Assembly (NCBI RefSeq): GCF_900637975.1
Contig: NZ_LR134477.1
Span: forward strand, 930,001-994,000
Direction: 5' to 3'
Length of the DNA: 64,000 bases
Source of the DNA: Actinomyces viscosus
Lineage (GTDB): Bacteria; Actinomycetota; Actinomycetes; Actinomycetales; Actinomycetaceae
Below the pieces are notes generated by a model. The model saw only the letters and a list, made by a program, of their open reading frames with translations. It had not been told where the DNA came from and ran no database searches. The translations under genes and the position numbers were made by a program. Below are positions 49,392 to 57,159 of the stretch, piece after piece (the first letter of the stretch is position 1; each line of letters opens with the position of its first letter).

Positions 49392-49459
49392 TAACGTCTG
49401 AGAGTCTAACGGGCGGCACCCTTGAGCGTATGCCCGCGAGTCCAGCCGGGACTGTGAGA

Positions 49460-51556
49460 TCAGTCCGCAGCGCGCATGGCGCGCAGCTCCTTCTTAAGGT
49501 CCTGGATCTCGTCGCGCAGCCGGGCTGCGAGCTCGAAGTGGAGGTCCTCGGCGGCGGCGTGCATCTGCTGGGTGAGGTCGTTGATGAGCTCGACCAGGTC
49601 GCCCTGCGCCGCTCCGGCGAGCTTCTCTCGCACCGTGGCCTCGGCCGCGTGCTTGCGCCGCGCCCGCAGTGAGGAGTCCTCGTGGCCCCGGTAGCCGCCG
49701 GCCAGCAGGTCTGCGGTGTCGACGTCCTCGCGGGCGAGCATGTCGGTGACGTCGGCGATCTTCTTGCGCAGTGGCTGCGGGTCAACGCCGTGCTCGGCGT
49801 TGTAGGCCAGCTGCTTGGTGCGGCGCCGCTCCGTCTCCTCGATGGCCTCGGCCATGGCCGGGGTGATGGTGTCTGCGTACATGTGGACCTCGCCGGAGAC
49901 GTTGCGGGCGGCGCGTCCGATGGTCTGGATAAGCGACCGGGTCGAGCGCAGGAAACCCTCCTTGTCCGCATCCAGGATGGACACGAGCGAGACCTCCGGC
50001 AGGTCCAGGCCCTCGCGCAGCAGGTTGATGCCGACGAGCACGTCGAAGCGTCCCAGCCGCAGCTCCCGCAGGAGCTCGACGCGCCGCAGGGTGTCGACGT
50101 CGGAGTGGAGGTACTCCACGCGCACGCCCCGCTCGGCGAGGTAGGTGGTCAGGTCCTCGGCCATGCGCTTGGTCAGAGTGGTCACGAGGATCCGCTCCTC
50201 GCGCTCGACGCGGGTGCGCACCTCCTCGAGCAGGTCGTCGATCTGCCCCTCGGTGGGCTTGACGACCACCTTGGGGTCCACCAACCCGGTGGGCCGGATG
50301 ATCTGCTCGACGACGCCGTCGGAGCGATGGGTCTCGTAGTCGCCGGGGGTGGCCGACAGGTAGACGGTCTGGCCGATGCGGTCCTCGAACTCGGCGAAGG
50401 TCAGGGGGCGGTTGTCCAGGGCGGAGGGCAGGCGGAACCCGTGGTCGACCAGGGTGCGCTTGCGGGAGGCGTCCCCCTCGTGCATGGCGCCGATCTGGGG
50501 GACGGTCACGTGGGACTCGTCGATGACCAGGAGGAAGTCCTCGGGGAAGTAGTCCAGGAGGGTGTTGGGCGGGGTTCCGGTCTCGCGGCCGTCGATGTGC
50601 AGCGAGTAGTTCTCGATCCCCGAGCACATGCCGATCTGCTGAAGCATCTCCAGGTCGTAGGTGGTGCGCATGCGCAGGCGCTGGGCCTCCAGGAGCTTGC
50701 CGTCGTGCTCGAGCTGGGCCAGGCGCTCGGCGAGCTCGGTCTCAATGCCCTCGATGGCCTTCTGCATGCGCTCAGGGCCGGCCACGTAGTGGGAGGCGGG
50801 GAAGACGAAGACCTGCTCGGCGGTGTCGATGACGTCACCGGTCACGGGGTGGAGCGTGGCCAGGGCCTCGATCTCGTCACCGAAGAACTCGATGCGGATG
50901 GCGAGCTCCTCGTACATCGGGATGATCTCCACCGTGTCCCCACGCACGCGGAAGGTTCCCCGGGTGAAGTCAATGTCGTTGCGGGTGTACTGCATCGACA
51001 CGAAGCGGCGCAGGAGCTCGTCGCGGTCGATCTGCTGGCCCATCTCCAGGGTCGTCATCCGGTCCACGTACTCCTGGGGGGTGCCCAGTCCGTAGATGCA
51101 GGACACGGAGGAGACGACGACGACGTCGCGGCGGGTGAGCAGGGAGTTGGTGGCGCTGTGGCGCAGGCGCTCGACCTCGTCGTTGATGGATGAGTCCTTC
51201 TCGATGAAGGTGTCCGTCTGGGGGACGTAGGCCTCGGGCTGGTAGTAGTCGTAGTAGGAGACGAAGTACTCCACCGCGTTGTTCGGGAGCAGCTCGCGGA
51301 ACTCGGCGGCCATCTGTGCTGCCAGCGTCTTGTTCGGCTCCAGGATGAGGGTAGGGCGCTGCACCTGCTCGACGAGCCAGGCGGTTGTCGCGGACTTACC
51401 GGTGCCGGTGGCGCCCAGCAGGACGATGTCCTTCTCCCCTGCCTGGAGTCGCTCGGTCAGCTCCGCGATCGCCGTGGGCTGGTCCCCACTGGGTGAGTAG
51501 GGACTGATGACCTCAAAGGGCTTGGCGGCGCGCTGGAGCTCGGTAACGGGACGCAT
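49460..51556 (-). CDS. uvrB: Excinuclease ABC subunit B
   Basis: Helicase-like subunit that verifies damage and recruits UvrC. The 698-aa product has Walker [15 protein letters not shown] (about residue 45), the beta-hairpin segment [20 protein letters not shown], motif [22 protein letters not shown] and a C-terminal UVR domain ([20 protein letters not shown]). ATG 51556 lies 7 bases after TAGCCT, fitting a leaderless mRNA. It follows coaE in the conserved rpsA-coaE-uvrB order, with a lipoprotein gene between. Confidence 0.97.
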   Translation of the reverse strand: MRPVTELQRAAKPFEVISPYSPSGDQPTAIAELTERLQAGEKDIVLLGATGTGKSATTAWLVEQVQRPTLILEPNKTLAAQMAAEFRELLPNNAVEYFVSYYDYYQPEAYVPQTDTFIEKDSSINDEVERLRHSATNSLLTRRDVVVVSSVSCIYGLGTPQEYVDRMTTLEMGQQIDRDELLRRFVSMQYTRNDIDFTRGTFRVRGDTVEIIPMYEELAIRIEFFGDEIEALATLHPVTGDVIDTAEQVFVFPASHYVAGPERMQKAIEGIETELAERLAQLEHDGKLLEAQRLRMRTTYDLEMLQQIGMCSGIENYSLHIDGRETGTPPNTLLDYFPEDFLLVIDESHVTVPQIGAMHEGDASRKRTLVDHGFRLPSALDNRPLTFAEFEDRIGQTVYLSATPGDYETHRSDGVVEQIIRPTGLVDPKVVVKPTEGQIDDLLEEVRTRVEREERILVTTLTKRMAEDLTTYLAERGVRVEYLHSDVDTLRRVELLRELRLGRFDVLVGINLLREGLDLPEVSLVSILDADKEGFLRSTRSLIQTIGRAARNVSGEVHMYADTITPAMAEAIEETERRRTKQLAYNAEHGVDPQPLRKKIADVTDMLAREDVDTADLLAGGYRGHEDSSLRARRKHAAEATVREKLAGAAQGDLVELINDLTQQMHAAAEDLHFELAARLRDEIQDLKKELRAMRAAD

Positions 51557-51818
51557 ACCCCACAGGCTACGCGGTCGCGCCGACACCAATGACACCTCCG
51601 ATCGCCCGGCCTCCTCGTTCACCTTCCTGCGATCCGAGCGCCACTACACTGATACGCCTTCGTATCCACCTAGGAACCATTCCATCAAGCTTGCCTATTA
51701 CGGTGGTTCCCGCAGGACGCCCGGTCGTCCCACTCCCCAACCATGAAGGATTCGCTGAGGACTCGTTGAGAACCACCTCTGCGTCTCCTTCTCACCCCTG
51801 AGCCCCAAAGGAGCTGTC
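51557..51818. other. Intergenic region between uvrB and the 26-codon ORF
   Basis: Rather AT-rich for this genome. It holds the leaderless uvrB promoter at one end and an inverted repeat GGAACC (51673-51678) / GGTTCC (51705-51710) that could be part of the small ORF's leader. No protein gene is supported here. Confidence 0.4.
51564..51569 (-). promoter_or_regulatory. -10 element for leaderless uvrB
   Basis: TAGCCT on the minus strand ends 7 bases before the uvrB ATG at 51556. Confidence 0.5.
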
Positions 51819-51899
51819 ATGGCTTTCATCGTTGCCGTCTCCGCCACCATCGTCGGCGCCCTCGGCCCCGCCCGAGCAGGTAGCCGACGCAGCAGCTGA
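51819..51899 (+). CDS. Possible 26-aa hydrophobic microprotein
   Basis: ATG at 51819 has an excellent ribosome binding site (AAAGGAG, spacing 6). The frame encodes 26 residues: MAFIVAVSATIVGALGPARA and then a short GSRRSS tail. The first 15 residues are hydrophobic and the end is basic, so it could be a single-helix membrane peptide or a truncated signal-peptide-like product. It is not a leader for the next gene, which is on the other strand. Function unknown; could be chance, but the site quality is notable. Confidence 0.4.
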   Translation: MAFIVAVSATIVGALGPARAGSRRSS

Positions 51900-51923
51900 T
51901 CCGTTCGAGTGCGCCCGCCGGCC

Positions 51924-52604
51924 CTACAGCTCGGCTCCGCCCCACTCGACGGCGGTGAATCCGGTTCGAGCAGGTGCCGGCGCCAGCTTCTGCTCCGGAA
52001 CCGGAGTCTGAGGCACCTCCCCGATGAGGACGTAGACCCGGATGAACGTATCCGGGACGACGTCCGCGCCCGATGAGGCGTCTGTGAAGCGATAGACGGC
52101 GCGGCGAGCGTACTCGTCAGTGGCGAAGGTGATCAGGGCGCTACCCCGCTCGGCGATTCGTGGGCCCCAGAAGGTGATGAACTCGGCCGCCTCGTGCTGG
52201 CTGAGTCCCAGGAGGGAGAGCTTCTCCTCCAAGAAAGCGGCTGCGGCATCGGCGTGAACAACGAAGCCCTCCTCCTGGGTGGAGGTGGCGGGCCCCTCCC
52301 CCTCCCAGAACAGGGACGGGTAGTGCCGCCCCGAGGCGTCGGTGAGGTCCCCGTCGGGGCTCGCCGTCACCTGCCAGGTGGCGTGGCCATTCGCCTGGGT
52401 CTGCGGCTTCGGATAGGTGTATGTCAACCTCCCCTGGTAGTCCAGGCTCACCGAGAGAGCCGTGGTCACTGAGGGGTAGAGGTACAGAACCGGCTTCTTA
52501 GCGTTCTGGTCGGAAGCACAGCCCGCGAGCATCGCGACCCCGGTGAGGCTCCCGAGCAGCAGGAGCCCCCGACGAGTGAGGTCGGCCTTCGGTGATCGCG
52601 GCAT
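51924..52604 (-). CDS. Tat-type lipoprotein of unknown function
   Basis: A 226-aa lipoprotein. The N-terminus has a twin-arginine-like TRRGLLLLG (Arg11-Arg12) and a lipobox LAGC with Cys29, so it is probably exported folded by Tat and lipidated by Lgt (encoded in this window). The mature part starts KKPVLYLYPSVTTALSVSLD and contains WQVTASPDGDLTDASGRHY and YPSLFWEGE, a pattern I recognise from uncharacterised bacterial proteins, without a named function. ATG 52604 is preceded by AAGGAG. It lies between coaE and uvrB. Confidence 0.8.
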   Translation of the reverse strand: MPRSPKADLTRRGLLLLGSLTGVAMLAGCASDQNAKKPVLYLYPSVTTALSVSLDYQGRLTYTYPKPQTQANGHATWQVTASPDGDLTDASGRHYPSLFWEGEGPATSTQEEGFVVHADAAAAFLEEKLSLLGLSQHEAAEFITFWGPRIAERGSALITFATDEYARRAVYRFTDASSGADVVPDTFIRVYVLIGEVPQTPVPEQKLAPAPARTGFTAVEWGGAEL

Positions 52605-52715
52605 GACGGCTCCTTCAGCTGATGTGTCTGACCTGGCGGCGTCCCGGGCACCGCAACTTCTCGTCCCACTGTAGGAGTGGGCACGACGCCTGCCGATGGG
52701 AAGGCGTCCCCGTTG

Positions 52716-53366
52716 TCAGGCGATGCCTTCCGGCTCCATGATCCGGGTGCGCCAGAGCCTGTCGACCTCTGCCTTCAGCTCATCGGTCGACCGGGAGTTG
52801 ATCAGGACGACGTCGGCCACAGCCCGCCGCTGCTCGTCGGTGGCCTGCGAGGCGATACGGGCCAGGGCCTCATCGCGCTCCATACCTCGCTCGGCGAGTC
52901 GTTCCAGACGCAACTCGAGATCGGCCTCAACGACGACGACGAGGTCGAACAGGTCCTGCATCTGTCCCTCGACAAGCAGGGGGACGTCGTAGACCGCCAC
53001 CTGTCCGGCCGGAACCGTCTCCATCCGGGCCCATGCCTCGGCCGCGATGAGGGGCAGAAGGATCTCCTCCAGGCGCGCCAGCCGCAGTTCGTCGGAGAAG
53101 ACCACGCGCCCAAGAGCCCTACGGTCGAGTGAGCCGTCGGAGTCGAGAATGCCGTCCCCGAACTCCGCCACGACAGCCGCAAGACCATCGCTGCCCGGGT
53201 TGACAACGTCTCGAGAGACGTCATCTGCGCTAGTGACGACCGCGCCGTGTTCCGCCAGCAGGGCGGCGACAGTCGACTTACCGGCACCAATACCACCGGT
53301 CAGTCCTACGCGCAGAGCGCGTTCCGTAGGACGACGAACAGGCCGGGCTGCAGATGTGTGGTGCAT
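52716..53366 (-). CDS. coaE: Dephospho-CoA kinase
   Basis: Last step of coenzyme A synthesis. The 216-aa product has the P-loop GLTGGIGAGKSTVAALL, the DDVSRDVVNPGSDGL substrate segment and VVEADLELRLERLAERG near the lid. The first ~17 residues are a basic extension; ATG 53366 is the only reasonable start. It belongs to the polA-rpsA-coaE-uvrB neighbourhood conserved in actinobacteria, with an extra gene inserted between rpsA and coaE here. Confidence 0.95.
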   Translation of the reverse strand: MHHTSAARPVRRPTERALRVGLTGGIGAGKSTVAALLAEHGAVVTSADDVSRDVVNPGSDGLAAVVAEFGDGILDSDGSLDRRALGRVVFSDELRLARLEEILLPLIAAEAWARMETVPAGQVAVYDVPLLVEGQMQDLFDLVVVVEADLELRLERLAERGMERDEALARIASQATDEQRRAVADVVLINSRSTDELKAEVDRLWRTRIMEPEGIA

Positions 53367-53444
53367 GACCCCATCATGCCGTGGCCCGCCCGAACGAGGC
53401 CAGTGCGCTCCTGGTACCGATGGCCGCGAGTACCGCCGCCTCTG

Positions 53445-55190
53445 TCAGCCGGGTTCCGAGAGATCCTCGTCACCAGTCGTGATCACTGTGGTTGAGCCCG
53501 GGCGCCTTCTGCCTCCTCGGCCCCGGCCATAGGGCGCGATGCGTTCCTCGACCCGAGCCAGGACCTCAACAGCCCCGTGTGGAGGACTCACGCAGCGGGA
53601 GACCTGAGTCGACGCCCGCGAGATGACCTCTCGGACGATCGGGGCGCGCGAGTTGTCCTCCTCCACCCCTTCAACAAGAACCTCCGCCAGAGCGGAGAGA
53701 ACCTGTACCGCGATGAGGGGATCGCCGACGGCGTCGACGAGTATCCCGCAGCGTTCCCCTGGACGGTTCAGGGGCCAGCTCGCCATCGCCTCGCGGCACT
53801 GCTGCCACGCCCGGCGGCTGGAGACGTTGTCGCCACGTGCCTGGGCTGCGTGCGATGCCAGGGCCAGTGCGGCGCAGGCGGTCTCCGTCCACCCCTGGCT
53901 CAGGCTCAGCTCCGCCGTGTCGAGGTGCTCCTTCTCCGCGCGCTCGTTGGCGCCCAGCGCTGCCAGGAGTCGCCCGAAGGCCAGTCGAAGGTCGACGACC
54001 AGCTCCAGGGCGGAGTCGTCAACCACGTCAGACAGTGAGGCGCTAACCGTCTCAGCCGTGGTCATGGCGCGTTGACGCACCGCTTCCATGCCGTAGCCGC
54101 GCGACAGGGTGAGCAGCTCGCGGACCTCCTTGAGCAGGGCTCCCTGGTTGCGCAGTCGAGAACGGTCCGCCGGTACTGCGCTCGTCACCGTCCCATAGGA
54201 CCGGCTGGCCAGCCCCGCGGCCTCGGCAGCCATCCTCATCTCGATCCGGTACGAGACGCCGTTGTTGCCATTGCGGGAATCGAAACGGACAGCGATACCG
54301 CGGGCGAAGCTGGTGATGACATCGTAGGCGTGGGCGACCGTGTCCCAGGCGGTCAGCTCCAGATCCCCCCAGGGGGTCTTCCAGCCCAACGAGGCGCCCA
54401 GGGCGTGATTGCCGTAGTCGGCCCTGTTCGCCTCCCGCATCACCAGGGCCAGCCCGACGGCCGTGTTCATCAGCCGCCAGGCCGATGCCTCGGGCACCCC
54501 CTTCAATCCGGTGTGACGCATGAGTGCGATGGCTCGTTGCCACTGGGAAGACAGGCCAAGGTACTCGAGCCTGTCGCCGAAGGACTGCAGCGACGCGACG
54601 TCGGGAAGGTGAAGCCGGCTCAGGGAGGCGAATGCGTCCTCGGCCTCAACGAGTCGCTTGTGCGCCAAGTAGGGAACGAGGACCGCGCCCAGGCCCTGGG
54701 CGGTCTCCACGGGATCGATCTCGGCACGGTTCGGGGTCGCGGTGGTGGTGCTGATGACACCGGAGTAGTCGTCGTGCATGCGGGCGGTCGCCAGTACCGC
54801 GCCGGTATCGGTCCGGCCGAAGGAGAACAGTCTGGCCTCGCGGAGCTGTTCGAGGGCCTCGTCCCTGAGTCCGAGGACGGCGGAGAGCTCGACCTGCGCG
54901 TAGCGCAGCGGGAGCGTCGAGTAGCCGTGGGCGGCCCTGAGTCTCCGGCAGAAGGAGATCGCCCGGTCGAGGCTCTCCTTGCTCGTGTCCGGGTCCTGGC
55001 CGAGCTGGACCAGCCACGCCCGGTCGACGACGGACAGTGCCTGCGCCACGTGGTCGGGCGACTCGTCCGGGTCCGGCTCCTCGGCGCCGTCGGCGAGCAT
55101 CACCTTCCACAGGGCAGTCGTGCTGGCGCGGCTGGGGCAGACGGGGTCGACATCCTCCAGAGCACGGGCAATGTCGTCCCAGCAGCTCAT
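53445..55190 (-). CDS. Unrecognised 581-aa helical-repeat protein
   Basis: I do not recognise a family. The product is almost entirely helical with Ala/Leu/Arg-rich segments (LDRAISFCRRLRAAHGYSTL, TACAALALASHAAQARGD, WQQCREAMASWPLNRPGERC), resembling TPR-like or other alpha-solenoid repeat proteins. There is no signal peptide or membrane helix, so it is probably cytosolic. The C-terminus is Gly/Arg-rich. ATG 55190 is preceded by GGAGA. It sits between coaE and rpsA, normally adjacent in this order, so it looks like a lineage-specific insertion. Possibly a tetratricopeptide scaffold; unsure. Confidence 0.75.
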   Translation of the reverse strand: MSCWDDIARALEDVDPVCPSRASTTALWKVMLADGAEEPDPDESPDHVAQALSVVDRAWLVQLGQDPDTSKESLDRAISFCRRLRAAHGYSTLPLRYAQVELSAVLGLRDEALEQLREARLFSFGRTDTGAVLATARMHDDYSGVISTTTATPNRAEIDPVETAQGLGAVLVPYLAHKRLVEAEDAFASLSRLHLPDVASLQSFGDRLEYLGLSSQWQRAIALMRHTGLKGVPEASAWRLMNTAVGLALVMREANRADYGNHALGASLGWKTPWGDLELTAWDTVAHAYDVITSFARGIAVRFDSRNGNNGVSYRIEMRMAAEAAGLASRSYGTVTSAVPADRSRLRNQGALLKEVRELLTLSRGYGMEAVRQRAMTTAETVSASLSDVVDDSALELVVDLRLAFGRLLAALGANERAEKEHLDTAELSLSQGWTETACAALALASHAAQARGDNVSSRRAWQQCREAMASWPLNRPGERCGILVDAVGDPLIAVQVLSALAEVLVEGVEEDNSRAPIVREVISRASTQVSRCVSPPHGAVEVLARVEERIAPYGRGRGGRRRPGSTTVITTGDEDLSEPG

Positions 55191-55308
55191 ATCGTCTCCA
55201 TCAGTCGTCGCGTACGGTCGTCGTGCTCCAAGGGAGCGGGGAGCACCAGCCCCGGCCACAGCCTCGCACGGCGAGGCGGTCTGAGCGATGGGGAGTAGGC
55301 ACCAGCGC

Positions 55309-55347
55309 CTGAGGGTCTCTACCTGCGTCGCAGGTAGAGACCCTCAG
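55309..55347 (-). terminator. Strong terminator after rpsA
   Basis: A 17-bp perfect stem (CTGAGGGTCTCTACCTG, 55309-55325, with its complement 55331-55347) and a 5-base loop, 45 bases beyond the rpsA stop. T tract absent. Confidence 0.75.
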
Positions 55348-55392
55348 CGGAGCTCAGTGATCAGTCCTGATCAGTGATGAAAGCGCGGTGGC

Positions 55393-56850
55393 TCAGTTGC
55401 CGGTGAGCTTCTCGCGCAGGGCGGCCAGAGCCTCATCGGAGGCGAGCGTGCCGGAGGCCTCCGAAGGAGCCGAGGAGTAGGAGGTGTTGCCCGCGGGGGC
55501 CGCCGCCGGTGTGCCGGACTCCTGCTCCTCCTCCAGTGCCTTGGCGACCTGGGCCTTGTGCGCCTCCCAGCGGGCGTGAGCCGCCGCGTACTCGGCCTCC
55601 CAGGCCTCCCGCTGGGCGTCGTAGCCCTCGAGCCACTCGTTGGTCTCCGGGTCGAAGCCCTCGGGGTACTTGTAGTTGCCCTGCTCGTCGTACTCGGCAG
55701 CCATTCCGTAGAGGCTGGGGTCGAAGTCCTCGGAGGTCGGGTCCACGCCCTCGTTGGCCTGCTTCAGCGACAGGGAGATGCGACGACGCTCCAGGTCGAT
55801 GTCGATGACCTTGACGAACACCTCGTCACCGACCTTGGCCACCTGCTCGGGCACCTCGACGTGACGCTGGGCCAGCTCGGAGATGTGGACCAGGCCCTCG
55901 ATACCGTCCTCGACGCGGACGAAGGCACCGAAGGGGACCAGCTTGGTGACCTTGCCGGGAACGACCTGGCCGATGGCGTGGGTACGGGCGAAGGCCTGCC
56001 AGGGGTCCTCCTGGGTCGCCTTGAGCGACAGGGAGACGCGCTCGCGGTCGAAGTCGACGTCCAGGACCTCGACCGTGACCTCGTTGCCGACCTCGACGAC
56101 CTCGGAGGGGTGGTCGATGTGCTTCCAGGACAGCTCGGAGACGTGGACCAGACCGTCGACGCCACCCAGGTCCACGAAGGCACCGAAGTTGACGATGGAG
56201 GAGACGACACCGGAGCGGACCTGACCCTTCTGGAGGGTCTGGAGGAAGTTGGTGCGGACCTCGGACTGGGTCTGCTCGAGCCAGGCGCGGCGGGAGAGGA
56301 CCACGTTGTTGCGGTTCTTGTCCAGCTCGATGATCTTCGCCTCGAGCTCGCGACCCACGTAGGGCTGAAGGTCACGCACGCGACGCATCTCCACCAGGGA
56401 GGCGGGCAGGAAGCCGCGCAGACCGATGTCCAGGATGAGACCACCCTTGACAACCTCGATGACGGAGCCGGTGACGACACCGTCCTCCTCCTTGATGCGC
56501 TCGATAGTGCCCCAGGCACGCTCGTACTGCGCACGCTTCTTGCTCAGGAGCAGGCGGCCCTCCTTGTCCTCCTTCTGCAGGACAAGGGCCTCGATCTCGT
56601 CACCCACGGAGACGATCTCGTCGGGGTCGACGTCGTGCTTGATGGACAGCTCGCGAGCGAGGATGACGCCTTCGGTCTTGTAGCCGATGTCGAGGAGGAC
56701 CTCATCACGGTCGACCTTGACAACAGTGCCCTCGACGATGTCGCCGTCATCGAAGTACTTGATGGTCTCGTCAACGGCGGCGAGGATCTCCTCGGTCGAG
56801 CCGATGTCGTTGACGGCGACCGGGGCGGGGCTGGGCGTAGTGGTTGTCAT
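55393..56850 (-). CDS. rpsA: 30S ribosomal protein S1
   Basis: A 485-aa S1 protein with four S1 (OB-fold) RNA-binding repeats between about residues 30 and 370: DIVEGTVVKVDRDEVLLDIG, GSVIEVVKGGLILDIGLRGF, RSGVVSSIVNFGAFVDLGGV and GKVTKLVPFGAFVRVEDGI. The C-terminal ~110 residues are acidic, Glu/Ala-rich and probably disordered. Four repeats is the actinobacterial form. ATG 56850; GGAG lies 10 bases upstream. It has its own promoter region of about 300 bases after polA. Confidence 0.96.
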   Translation of the reverse strand: MTTTTPSPAPVAVNDIGSTEEILAAVDETIKYFDDGDIVEGTVVKVDRDEVLLDIGYKTEGVILARELSIKHDVDPDEIVSVGDEIEALVLQKEDKEGRLLLSKKRAQYERAWGTIERIKEEDGVVTGSVIEVVKGGLILDIGLRGFLPASLVEMRRVRDLQPYVGRELEAKIIELDKNRNNVVLSRRAWLEQTQSEVRTNFLQTLQKGQVRSGVVSSIVNFGAFVDLGGVDGLVHVSELSWKHIDHPSEVVEVGNEVTVEVLDVDFDRERVSLSLKATQEDPWQAFARTHAIGQVVPGKVTKLVPFGAFVRVEDGIEGLVHISELAQRHVEVPEQVAKVGDEVFVKVIDIDLERRRISLSLKQANEGVDPTSEDFDPSLYGMAAEYDEQGNYKYPEGFDPETNEWLEGYDAQREAWEAEYAAAHARWEAHKAQVAKALEEEQESGTPAAAPAGNTSYSSAPSEASGTLASDEALAALREKLTGN

Positions 56851-57159
56851 TGAGTGGATGCTCCGAATACGGATAGTTGGATCGGGTTGATAGAGACTGT
56901 GCCCTCCCCAGCGATGCGAACCGGCCCGGACCAATTCATCACCCTGGTTGGATTACTCTCATAGGAGACGCCCAGGAGCGCACGAGTGAACCTTAGCAGC
57001 ACGTGACGAATCCGTAACTAGACGATCCTCAAACATTCTCCCGTATGCGCGTGCAATCGCTCACGTCATCTGACGACCGGGTGTCGAACGGATGACGTCA
57101 TGGCATCGTTTACGTATCGACGGCTTTTTCCGGTGCTGATCGACGGCTCTGGGAAGGGC
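56851..57159. other. rpsA upstream region, between polA and rpsA
   Basis: 309 bases without a gene. On the minus strand a TAAGGT about 155 bases before rpsA, with a weak -35-like GTTACG 17 bases further upstream, is a plausible rpsA promoter, giving a long 5' leader. Inverted repeats ACGTCATC/GATGACGT (57063-57100 region) directly beyond the polA stop may terminate polA transcripts. No known S1 autoregulatory structure is recognisable by eye. Confidence 0.4.
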
